Assembly (NCBI GenBank): GCA_945883495.1
Contig: CAMCXS010000044.1
Span: 1-47,528 of the forward strand
Direction of reading: 5' to 3'
DNA from: Akkermansia muciniphila
Lineage (GTDB): Bacteria; Verrucomicrobiota; Verrucomicrobiia; Verrucomicrobiales; DEV007
Length of the DNA: 47,528 nucleotides
A program made the position numbers and the translations under genes. The notes beneath the pieces were generated by a model. The model was not told where the DNA came from and ran no database searches. It was given only the letters and a program-made list of their open reading frames with translations. Below, one piece after another: positions 40,393-47,528 of this stretch; the stretch's first letter is position 1; every line of letters begins with the position of its first letter.

Positions 40393-41958
40393 ATGAAGAA
40401 TTGCCGAAGCCTTGCTCATCCAACCCGCGCCCTCGCAGCAGTGATGCTTTTTTCATTATGGGGAGCAGGCTCTGGCATGGCGCAGACCGAGCCGAAGCCT
40501 GCGGTGTTGAAAGATGGCGCGAAAGCGGAGGAGAAGGGCATCAAGATTACCTCCTCCGAATGGCATCAGAAGGTGACCTTCGACCAGACGCCGCTTCCGG
40601 CAAATAACGCCATGGTCACCAGCTATGCGGACATGCTGGCCAAGGTGACTCCAGCCGTGGTGACGATCTTTTCCAAGCGGGATGGCGCTGGGGAACTGCC
40701 AGAATTTTTCAATGAACCGTTTTTCAAGCGTCTCTTCCCGGACGGGCTTCCCGATGGATTCCCAGAAGACCAGATGCCCGATTCCCAGCCAGTAACTGGG
40801 TCAGGAGTGATTGTCTCACCAGATGGCTTCATTCTGACCAATAATCACGTGGTGGAGGACTCGAAGGGACTGCGGGTAGAGTTGCAAGGCGAGTCGCGGT
40901 CATTTGAAGCGACATTGGTGGTGAGTGATCCCAAGAGCGACGTCGCTCTCATCAAAATCGACGGAAAGAACTTGCCCGTCGTTCCGGTTGGCGACTCGAA
41001 TCGGCTGCGCGTCGGTGATGTGACGTTTGCGATTGGCAATCCATTTGGGCTGGCGCAGACGGTAACGATGGGAATCGTGAGTGCCTTGGGTCGTAGCGCG
41101 GCGGATGTTCAGATCGTCGATTACGCGAATTTCATCCAGACGGATGCGGCGATCAATCGAGGGAACTCCGGAGGGGCTCTGATCGATGCGGCGGGACGGC
41201 TGGTGGGCATCAACACGGCCATTCAGGGAGGCGCGGGAGGAGGCAACGTAGGGATCGGCTTCGCCATCCCGTCGATGATGGCCATTGAGATGGTTGAGAA
41301 ACTCCTGGATGGCGGCGGGAAGGTGCGCCGCGGATTCCTTGGAGTGTCTTTGCAACCTCTGGAGCCGGATCTTGCCGAGGCGCTGGGTTGGAAGGAACCC
41401 TACGGAGTGGCTATCTCTCATGTGTATCCAAACACTCCCGCCGCCACTGCGGGGTTGAAGCCGAGCGACATTATCGTCCGATACAACGGGGTCAAGGCCG
41501 AGAATCCAGACAAACTTCGGCTGACCATCAGCAACACATCTCCGTCAGAGAATGTCACCTTTGATGTGTTTCGTCGCGGCGAGGTGATTCAGGTTTCCTT
41601 GTCGCTCGCCGAGTTGCCGGATGACCCACGGGAATTCCTGGGCGGCTCTCCGGTCAAGCCGAAGACGCCTCAAGAGTTCCTTGAGGGAGTGGAGATCGGC
41701 GAAGTGAATCAGGCCACCCGGGAGAAGTTCCGGCTTGAGGAAGGCGTCAAAGGCGTGGTGGTCCTAGGCGTCAAGCCGGACTCAGTTGCGGCCGAGGCCG
41801 GCTTGCAGGTTGGCATGGTGATCGTGGAGGTGAACCAAGTCCCCGTGGCCACGGTTGAGGAATCCTTGAAGGCACGGAAAGAGTTCACTGGGGCGGTTTT
41901 GCTTCTTCGCGTCACAGACGGCGAGAGCCGAAGCATTCTCGCCATCCGTGTGAAGTGA
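40393..41958 (+). CDS. HtrA/DegP-type serine protease with two PDZ domains
   Basis: This 521-residue protein has a signal peptide (about 1-31, ending SGMAQ). The protease domain holds H152 in LTNNHVVEDS, D183 in KSDVALIKID and S259 in GNSGGALID, the complete HtrA triad. The LA-loop region (KRDGAGELPEFFNEPFFKRLFP) is typical of the Do subfamily. Two PDZ domains follow: about 305-400 (FLGVSLQPLEP, GLKPSDIIVRYNGV) and about 425-520 (GVVVLGVKPDSVAAEAGLQVGMVIVEVNQV). Do-type HtrA proteins are oligomeric periplasmic proteases and chaperones for misfolded envelope proteins; the substrate arrives via the PDZ domains. It is likely part of envelope quality control together with the OmpA and Dsb systems in this window. 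A hairpin follows the stop. Confidence 0.93.
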   Translation: MKNCRSLAHPTRALAAVMLFSLWGAGSGMAQTEPKPAVLKDGAKAEEKGIKITSSEWHQKVTFDQTPLPANNAMVTSYADMLAKVTPAVVTIFSKRDGAGELPEFFNEPFFKRLFPDGLPDGFPEDQMPDSQPVTGSGVIVSPDGFILTNNHVVEDSKGLRVELQGESRSFEATLVVSDPKSDVALIKIDGKNLPVVPVGDSNRLRVGDVTFAIGNPFGLAQTVTMGIVSALGRSAADVQIVDYANFIQTDAAINRGNSGGALIDAAGRLVGINTAIQGGAGGGNVGIGFAIPSMMAIEMVEKLLDGGGKVRRGFLGVSLQPLEPDLAEALGWKEPYGVAISHVYPNTPAATAGLKPSDIIVRYNGVKAENPDKLRLTISNTSPSENVTFDVFRRGEVIQVSLSLAELPDDPREFLGGSPVKPKTPQEFLEGVEIGEVNQATREKFRLEEGVKGVVVLGVKPDSVAAEAGLQVGMVIVEVNQVPVATVEESLKARKEFTGAVLLLRVTDGESRSILAIRVK

Positions 41959-42008
41959 GGTTTCTCGCCACGGTGGGGAAAAAACTGGGAATGCCCGCGA
42001 TTTTACGG

Positions 42009-42035
42009 GAAGCTTTAGCGAGAGTCGCTACCTTC
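42009..42035. terminator. hairpin between htrA-type gene and MreB-like gene
   Basis: TAGCGA (42016-42021) and TCGCTA (42025-42030) pair around a GAG loop, and GAAG (42009-42012) with CTTC (42032-42035) extends the stem. No T run follows, so it may be a weak terminator, an attenuator or an RNA-stability element in the leader of the next gene. Confidence 0.4.
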
Positions 42036-42059
42036 AGCCCCGTTTAGCTTCCTCGCACC

Positions 42060-43226
42060 ATGGCAGTATTCCGCACAAACGAAGCCGAAAGCTCCCCAGA
42101 TGATGATTTGCGTCGGCCGGAGCCTGGTTCTCCAGCTGAGGTGTCTTCCGCAGTCGCGCCGCTGCTCAAACGGGCAGACTGGCGTTGCGTGCTGCGGGGG
42201 GTGAATCAGTTTTTGGACGATCTGGTCGTCGCTCTGGGAAGTGAGAGTCTTTACGTGGCAAGCCGGGAGCAGCCACAACCGACAGCCTATCCGGCCTACG
42301 TGGCTCGATCGAAGGCCAATGGCCAGGTGATCGCCCTTGGGGAGAAGGCTCGATCCATGCTGGGGCGCGAGCCGCAGAATATCGAAGTCATCCCTCTGCT
42401 TCGTCACGGTGTACCGGAGAGTCCGCAGATGTTTGGGGAATATCTCCAGCGCATCGTAAAGCATCACTTCAGGAGCGCGCGAATGGTGCGCCCAAGGATT
42501 CTCTGCTGCGGAAATTTTCACAGCCCGCTCCTCAAGCAGGTCTGCACGGAGGGGCTCATCCGGATCCGATCCCGGGACATCATGTTCTGCGAACCGGAAA
42601 TCGCTGCGGCGGTCGGCATGGGATTGAACATTCTGGAGCCGGACTTGCGCTCCGTCCTCGTCTTCGAGCGGGATTGGACCGGTTTTATGGTCATGAGCAT
42701 GAGCGGTTCACTTACCCGCCTTCGGCTCAACATCGGCTTTGACGATTTGGTCGATGACATCCGCATTTTCTTTGAGGAATCCAACCACGTGGCGCCTCTG
42801 GAAGAGGATCTGCTCCAGCACTTTCTGCAGCATGGATTCACCGGCAGCCAATCATTGATCGGCTGGGAGGCTTGGGTCGATCAGGTGGAACGCGGCAAAC
42901 CGGTGAAGTTTGAAGCGGATGGATCGCAGTTCCAAAAAGCGGTGGCGCCGACGATCCTGCGCCTCAAGCACGCGATCAACCGGTCCCTTCAGCTGCTGAG
43001 CCGGGAACAGCGCTACACCGTGCAGTCGACCCCTCTTTACTTGGCGGGTGAATACGCGAGCCTGCCCGGATTTCGAGAGTTGCTGGAGCGCGTGTTGAGC
43101 CGCGAGGTTCGCGTGTCACAAACTCCGGCGCATGCCATGGCGGCGGGCTTGGTCAGCTTGATTCCCAACATCGACCTCCTTCGGGCCATCAACGGGGGTG
43201 GGGACGGCAGCGAAGTCGGGCTCTGA
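42060..43226 (+). CDS. divergent MreB/actin-fold-like protein with degenerate nucleotide-binding motifs
   Basis: This is a 388-residue cytosolic protein. Several stretches follow the order of MreB: ALGSESLYVAS (59-69) at the place of the first phosphate loop, YVARSKANGQVIALGEKARSMLGREPQNIEVI (80-111) matching the V-A-x-G-x-x-A-x-x-M-L-G-R-x-P-x-N-I segment, RPRILCCGNFHS and RDIMFCEPEIAAAVGMGLNI (172-191) matching the EP-(M/I)-A-A-A-x-G-x-G-L segment, and ATHAMAAGL-like QTPAHAMAAGLVSL near the end. However, the second phosphate motif D-I-G-G-G-T is replaced by VFERDWTGFMVMS (201-213), and the adenosine motif G-G-G-A by AGEYASLPG. So it may not bind ATP normally. It could be a structural or regulatory paralog of the cytoskeletal protein. 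The assignment rests on pattern, not alignment. Confidence 0.6.
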   Translation: MAVFRTNEAESSPDDDLRRPEPGSPAEVSSAVAPLLKRADWRCVLRGVNQFLDDLVVALGSESLYVASREQPQPTAYPAYVARSKANGQVIALGEKARSMLGREPQNIEVIPLLRHGVPESPQMFGEYLQRIVKHHFRSARMVRPRILCCGNFHSPLLKQVCTEGLIRIRSRDIMFCEPEIAAAVGMGLNILEPDLRSVLVFERDWTGFMVMSMSGSLTRLRLNIGFDDLVDDIRIFFEESNHVAPLEEDLLQHFLQHGFTGSQSLIGWEAWVDQVERGKPVKFEADGSQFQKAVAPTILRLKHAINRSLQLLSREQRYTVQSTPLYLAGEYASLPGFRELLERVLSREVRVSQTPAHAMAAGLVSLIPNIDLLRAINGGGDGSEVGL

Positions 43227-43308
43227 AGGGGTGATTCTCTGTCCGAACCGCTTCAGGCAGAGGCAAGGACGGGTAGCCCCACCGTTGCAGCCTCTTAGTC
43301 CGCCAACC

Positions 43309-45831
43309 ATGCCACTATCGCTTCGTCTGCTCGTTTGCTGTTTTGCCGTTGGATGTGGTTGCCCATTCTTTCCAGTGGCGGCGAACGGCGCGCCCCCAGG
43401 CACCCGCCTGCTGCTAGCGGTAGGGTCAAACACCCTTGGAGAGAGCGCCGTTCCCGCTCTGGCCCAAGGTTATCTGAAATCCGAAAAGCGCGCGGTAGAA
43501 GTGAAGGTGGAACGGAAAGGCGACCTGATTTGGGTCAGCGGAACGCTCCCGGGTGGCGACCCGGTCTACATCGAAATCCACGCGACCGGCTCGGGCGATG
43601 CATTTCAGAGCATCTTGGGAGATTATCCTGGCTCGCGGGACCGGTGCGATGTGGGAATGAGTTCGCGGCGTATCACGGAAGAGGAGTTGGATGAGGTCTT
43701 TGAAAAGCGTGGCCTACGAATGGATGTCCGAGGCAGCGCCCCGGGGAAAGGATCCGAGCATGCCGTGGCGTTGGATGGCTTGACCATCGTGGCTCACCCG
43801 AACAATCCGATCACACGGATCTCGTTTCGTTCACTTCGGGCCATCTATTCGCGCCAGGTGACGAATTGGAAAGATGTGCCGGATTGGGTCACTTCCGGAG
43901 GGACGGGGGCGCAAGAAATTGTTCCGGTACGCCGGAAAGAGCCCAGCGGCACCCTGGATTTCTTCGTCAGGCGCATCAATCCCGAGCCCGAGGGGATCAG
44001 TGATCCGGCCACCTTCGCGTTTGTCAGCAATGACGAGGTCTCGGCCAAAGTGGCGGCAACCCCAAATGCGATCGGTTTTGTGGGGCACGGAAGTTTGGTG
44101 AGTGCCGGAGTCAAGCGGCTTCAAGTTTACAATGACTTCGAGGACGAGTCTGAGATGAGCGCCGATCAGTCAGTTTTCCCCGATGCGGAGGCGGTGCAGA
44201 GCGGCGCGTATCCTTTGTCCCGTTTGGTCTATTTCTACACGTCTCCGTTTCCGGAGAACCCGGAGGTGGTGCCGTTCGTGAAGTTTACCCTGAGCACGGC
44301 AGGGCAGGATCTGATGGCCAATGAAGGAGGCTTGGTCCGCGTAGAGGGCAGTTGGCATGACATCGCCTCTGGCTTGAGCGAAAGCGATAGCGCTGCCTTG
44401 ACCAGCTCCGGCACGGTGTCTTCCGATGGCCGGAAGTCCCGGGTGGTCCTGCGCTTGCACGGTTCCAACACGGTCGGAGCGAACTACGCCGTGCTCATGG
44501 CCTACAATTTCCTCCTAACCTACCGTAGCAAGACCCAAGCCAACGCTCCGATTGAGGATCACACCCAGGAAGTCGAAACCCCTGAGGGCGAGAACGCTGT
44601 GGTTCACAACGTGATGTGCGATATCGACGGAGACGGAACCTGGGAAACCATTGAGGTGCGACCCACTGGTTCCGGAGATGCGTTCCGGAGCCTTTATCGA
44701 GGGGATTGTGACTTGGGGATGTCCTCCCGCAAGATCACGGATGCGGAACTGCGCGACATTCGGGAGTGGAGCGGCGACATGACCCAGCCCTCGGCGCAGT
44801 TCGGCCTGGGATTGGATGCGCTAGCCATTGTGGTGCATCCGGAGAATCCGGTGAAGCAGCTGACTGTTGATCAGGTGATTCAAATCTTCCTCGGCCGATT
44901 GACGAACTGGAGCGAAGTTGGAGGCCCCGACCGCCCCATCCGCGTGCATACCCGGCCGGACCGCTCCGGGACCTACCAGTTCTTCTGCAAAAGTGTTCTG
45001 GCTGGGCGCTCGGTCACGTCATCTGCCCGGCGTCACCCAGAGAACTCCGCCATTTCCGCGGCGGTGGCACAGGATCCCCTTGCCATCGGGGCGGTCCCGC
45101 TCGACTCGCTTGGCACGGCGCGCCCTCTGCCGATCGGCCAGACTGTGGAAGGCCCCTACTTTCCGCCGACCGCTGCTCACGTTCGGGCTTGCCGTTACCC
45201 CGAGGAGCTTTGCCGTTATCTGTATTTCTACGTCAGCGAGCAGCAGCCGAGGACGATCACGGCCGTGCGGAATTGGAACGTTGCCCGCACCTTCGCGGCG
45301 ATGAGCCAATTGTGGCGGGGGCAGGCGATCCTGGCGAGCTGCGGCTTTGTGCCAGTGCTCAGTTTGGTGGATCAGGAGGGAACGCTCCTTCGTAAACAAG
45401 GAGAGTCCATCCAAAGTTACATCGACCGCCTGATCGCATTGGACGCCTCGGTGACGGCACGGAAGACCGTGCTCCAGCCGGCGCTCGTGGACGGCGAAGT
45501 GGCGCCGCGGCTTCTTTTCGAGGGCGGCACCATGCTCACGCCGGAGAGTCGCAACGTCTTGGAGTCCCAACTGCCCTCCTTCCTCCGGCTCTACCCAGCA
45601 TTTGCCAGCCGGAAGTTTCTGCTAGAAGGCTGGACGGATCCAATGCCGACGGAAGCGGAGAACCAGGCCATTTCGGAGGAGCGAGCTCAGGAAGTCGCTG
45701 AAATGTTGAAGGAGCGCGTCTCGTTGGAGGTGAGTGCCACCGGAAAGGGGAGATCGCCTTTCCCGTTGAGCAACAGCGAAGTCAACAAACGGGTGAATCG
45801 CCGCGTCGTTCTCAAAGTGAACGGTGATTGA
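43309..45831 (+). CDS. tandem PstS-like substrate-binding domains fused to an OmpA domain
   Basis: From the ATG at 43309 the protein has 840 residues with a signal peptide (about 1-27). Two phosphate-binding-protein-like domains follow. Domain 1 (about 30-380) has VGSNTLGES, HATGSGDAFQSI and CDVGMSSRRITEEEL; domain 2 (about 405-690) has LHGSNTVGANY, PTGSGDAFRSLYRGDCDLGMSSRKITDAEL and LDALAIVVHPENPVKQLTVDQV. The shared S-N-T, T-G-S-G-D-A-F and G-M-S-S-R motifs are those that contact phosphate in PstS. A C-terminal OmpA domain (about 720-840) has FEGGTMLTPESRNVLESQL, LLEGWTDPMPTEAENQAISEERAQEVAEML and NKRVNRRVVLKV. It may hold phosphate or another anion near the peptidoglycan. No pst transporter genes adjoin it. 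The upstream in-frame stretch overlaps the MreB-like gene. Confidence 0.87.
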   Translation: MPLSLRLLVCCFAVGCGCPFFPVAANGAPPGTRLLLAVGSNTLGESAVPALAQGYLKSEKRAVEVKVERKGDLIWVSGTLPGGDPVYIEIHATGSGDAFQSILGDYPGSRDRCDVGMSSRRITEEELDEVFEKRGLRMDVRGSAPGKGSEHAVALDGLTIVAHPNNPITRISFRSLRAIYSRQVTNWKDVPDWVTSGGTGAQEIVPVRRKEPSGTLDFFVRRINPEPEGISDPATFAFVSNDEVSAKVAATPNAIGFVGHGSLVSAGVKRLQVYNDFEDESEMSADQSVFPDAEAVQSGAYPLSRLVYFYTSPFPENPEVVPFVKFTLSTAGQDLMANEGGLVRVEGSWHDIASGLSESDSAALTSSGTVSSDGRKSRVVLRLHGSNTVGANYAVLMAYNFLLTYRSKTQANAPIEDHTQEVETPEGENAVVHNVMCDIDGDGTWETIEVRPTGSGDAFRSLYRGDCDLGMSSRKITDAELRDIREWSGDMTQPSAQFGLGLDALAIVVHPENPVKQLTVDQVIQIFLGRLTNWSEVGGPDRPIRVHTRPDRSGTYQFFCKSVLAGRSVTSSARRHPENSAISAAVAQDPLAIGAVPLDSLGTARPLPIGQTVEGPYFPPTAAHVRACRYPEELCRYLYFYVSEQQPRTITAVRNWNVARTFAAMSQLWRGQAILASCGFVPVLSLVDQEGTLLRKQGESIQSYIDRLIALDASVTARKTVLQPALVDGEVAPRLLFEGGTMLTPESRNVLESQLPSFLRLYPAFASRKFLLEGWTDPMPTEAENQAISEERAQEVAEMLKERVSLEVSATGKGRSPFPLSNSEVNKRVNRRVVLKVNGD

Positions 45832-45935
45832 CTGGCAACCCGCGTAGGGCGTGGGGAGGCTCGGCGACTGATTGCGAAGCTTCATTTTGTCCATGCATTT
45901 GGCCCAAAGCGTGTTTGTTTGCTGCCCCTCCGTTC

Positions 45936-47453
45936 ATGCTCACGCTTCAGCCCGCCCTTGCCGACTTTGAGAGCCTCGCGGCTCGGGGAAATCTCGTGCC
46001 CGTGAGCGCCTCATTCACGGCCGATTACGAGACGCCGGTATCGGCTTTTCAGAAACTAATGACGGCGGGTGGATGCAGCTTTCTGCTTGAGTCCGCGGAA
46101 AAGAGCGATCAGATCGGCCGCTATTCATTTCTCGGGAACAATCCACGGTTTGTCTTCACGGCGCGGGGCCGGGAAGTGGAATTGCGCGAACGCCAGGGAA
46201 CCCGGACGTACACCTTGGACGGCGAGGGCGATCCGCTTCATGAGTTGGAACGGCTCATGAAGCCGTATCGGCCGGTCGATGTGCCGGGGATGCCGCCGTT
46301 CAGTGGGGGCGCGGTGGGGTACCTGGGCTATGACATGGTCCGATTCTTTGAGCCCACCGTTCCTGGATCCGAACGGGATCAATTGGGCCTTCCGGACATG
46401 GTTTTCATGCTGGCGGACACGCTGGTGGCGTTCGATCATCGCTATCGGCTGCTCCAGATCGTCGCCAATGTCTTCTTGGACGACCACGAGGACGCCCGTG
46501 CGGCCTACGCCTGGGCTCAGGAACGGATCCAAGAAATCATCGCTCAACTGCGCGCGCCCCTGCCTTTCGAGCCAATGAGCGCCGTGGCTCCGGGAGTAGG
46601 CGAGCCGACCTGGAGGAGCAATACCACTCAGGAGGAATACGAAGAAATGGTGCGCAAGGCCAAGGAGTATATCTTGGCGGGCGATGTCTTCCAGGTGGTG
46701 CCTTCGCAGCGCTTCGAGGTGGACTACCACGGTGGTCCCGTGGAGCTCTACCGGGCCTTACGGCACATCAATCCGTCGCCCTACATGTTCTGCCTTTGCT
46801 TCGACCACGGATTTGCCCTGGTCGGAAGCTCGCCGGAGATCCACGTTCGCTCCCTGGATGGCAAGATCGACATCCGCCCGATAGCCGGAACGCGGCGGCG
46901 CGGAACCACGGAAGCGGAGGACGCTGCCTTGGCGGAAGAATTGCTGGCGGATCCCAAGGAGTGCGCGGAGCACATCATGCTCGTCGATCTGGCGCGCAAC
47001 GACGTGGGCCGGGTGGCGCGGTATCAGACCGTTAAGGTTTCCGATCTGATGACGATCGAGCGCTATAGCCACGTCATGCACATCGTCTCCAACGTGGAAG
47101 GGACGCTGGATCCGGCGCACAGCGCCTACGACGTGATGCGGGCCACGTTTCCGGCGGGAACGGTGTCCGGTTCCCCAAAAGTCAGGGCCATGCAGATCAT
47201 CACGGAAATCGAAAAAAGCCGCCGCGGCGCCTACGCGGGTGCGGTGGGTTATTTTGGATTTGATGGGAACTTGGACTCCTGCATCGCCCTGCGGACCGCC
47301 GTGGTTCAGGACGGCAAAGTTTACGTCCAGGCCGGAGCGGGAGTGGTGGCGGATTCGGATCCCACCAGTGAATACCAGGAAACCGTCAACAAAGCCCGAG
47401 CGCTGATCCGGGCGGTCGAACACGCCCGCACGTTGGCGGGACCAAGCACCTGA
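45936..47453 (+). CDS. trpE: anthranilate synthase component I
   Basis: TrpE converts chorismate and ammonia (from glutamine via TrpG) to anthranilate, the first committed step of tryptophan synthesis. The protein has 505 residues. Near the N-terminus, FLLESAE (49-55) contains the LLES element that forms part of the tryptophan feedback site. The C-terminal chorismate-binding domain has [68 protein letters not shown] and [18 protein letters not shown], all conserved. I chose the ATG at 45936 because the family begins within ten residues of it; an earlier in-frame start at 45828 overlaps the preceding stop and adds unrelated residues. trpG follows after 16 bases, and the pair is an operon. No tandem Trp codon leader was found upstream. 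Confidence 0.95.
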   Translation: MLTLQPALADFESLAARGNLVPVSASFTADYETPVSAFQKLMTAGGCSFLLESAEKSDQIGRYSFLGNNPRFVFTARGREVELRERQGTRTYTLDGEGDPLHELERLMKPYRPVDVPGMPPFSGGAVGYLGYDMVRFFEPTVPGSERDQLGLPDMVFMLADTLVAFDHRYRLLQIVANVFLDDHEDARAAYAWAQERIQEIIAQLRAPLPFEPMSAVAPGVGEPTWRSNTTQEEYEEMVRKAKEYILAGDVFQVVPSQRFEVDYHGGPVELYRALRHINPSPYMFCLCFDHGFALVGSSPEIHVRSLDGKIDIRPIAGTRRRGTTEAEDAALAEELLADPKECAEHIMLVDLARNDVGRVARYQTVKVSDLMTIERYSHVMHIVSNVEGTLDPAHSAYDVMRATFPAGTVSGSPKVRAMQIITEIEKSRRGAYAGAVGYFGFDGNLDSCIALRTAVVQDGKVYVQAGAGVVADSDPTSEYQETVNKARALIRAVEHARTLAGPST

Positions 47454-47469
47454 AGCCAGACGACTCGCC

Positions 47470-47528
47470 ATGCTCCTGGTCATCGACAATTACGATTCCT
47501 TCACCTACAACCTCGTCCAGTATTTCGG
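47470..47528 (+). CDS. trpG: anthranilate synthase component II (glutamine amidotransferase), first 19 codons
   Basis: The frame from the ATG at 47470 reads [19 protein letters not shown] to the window end. The [14 protein letters not shown] opening is nearly invariant in TrpG/PabA glutaminase subunits. It lies 16 bases after the trpE stop on the same strand, so TrpG (or a dual TrpG/PabA subunit) is expected. The catalytic Cys-His-Glu residues are beyond the edge. Confidence 0.93.
   Translation, partial: MLLVIDNYDSFTYNLVQYF

Noticed and set aside
45832-45935. A tryptophan attenuator leader before trpE
   Set aside because: No short frame with adjacent Trp codons and no alternative hairpin pair with a T run could be found in the roughly 100-base gap.
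1-47528. tRNA, rRNA, CRISPR arrays or insertion sequences
   Set aside because: I saw no tRNA-like CCA-ended cloverleaf, no rRNA core motif, no regularly spaced repeats, and no transposase frame with terminal inverted repeats.

Overview
The window is a GC-rich, protein-dense bacterial segment that most likely comes from a Verrucomicrobiota member of the PVC group. The main reasons are three copies of the paired PSD1/DUF1549-DUF1553 (with a c-type heme motif) and DUF1501 genes, a DUF1080 protein, a DUF5069 protein, an exosortase next to a glycosyltransferase, and a carboxyspermidine-type polyamine route. This mixture is typical of Verrucomicrobia and Planctomycetes. No rRNA, tRNA, CRISPR array, insertion sequence or phage gene could be recognised.

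Layout. 1-1736 (minus): a glycosyltransferase followed by the start of an exosortase that leaves the window, so an exopolysaccharide/protein-sorting locus lies to the left. 1910-5608: an FAD amine-oxidase-like enzyme converging on a two-gene polyamine operon (carboxy(nor)spermidine dehydrogenase and decarboxylase NspC). 5791-14300 (plus): a promoter, a small secreted helix-hairpin-helix protein, a secreted PQQ-type propeller, a lactonase-type propeller, and the first PSD1/DUF1501 pair. 14382-15954: PH-domain and GlsB-like membrane proteins converging on a secreted DUF1080 protein. 15998-16455: a decayed DUF72 gene. 16537-20669: the second PSD1/DUF1501 pair. 20690-22184: an Uma2 nuclease remnant, an unassigned stretch and a coiled-coil protein. 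22300-25976: a WbuC-type cupin, a BON-like/OmpA cell-wall protein, a 3-hydroxyisobutyrate-dehydrogenase-like enzyme and DUF5069, closed by a good terminator. 26097-30635: the third PSD1/DUF1501 pair, converging on an AEC transporter.

31653-39297 is rich in redox functions: a secreted S1 protease, a double-CDGSH iron-sulfur protein overlapping a DsbD-family gene, a DUF3060-like fragment, a GNAT enzyme, a PIG-L deacetylase, an OsmC protein, a membrane micro-ORF, a triple helix-hairpin-helix membrane protein and a thioredoxin-fold protein. The right end carries a membrane protein of unknown function, an HtrA/DegP protease, a degenerate MreB-like protein, a tandem PstS-PstS-OmpA fusion, and trpE followed by the first 59 bases of trpG.

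The most unusual object is the DsbD-family protein at 32782-34905. Its first two membrane helices, carrying the MPC catalytic motif, are encoded after the C-terminal thioredoxin domain instead of before the other six helices. Because an even number of helices moved, the predicted topology of every domain is preserved, so this could be a working rearranged thiol-disulfide transporter rather than a broken gene. Other notable items are the tandem PstS-OmpA fusion, the MreB-like protein without recognisable nucleotide-binding motifs, the triple BON-like OmpA protein, the micro-ORF in front of the helix-hairpin-helix membrane protein, and two gene remnants (DUF72, Uma2).
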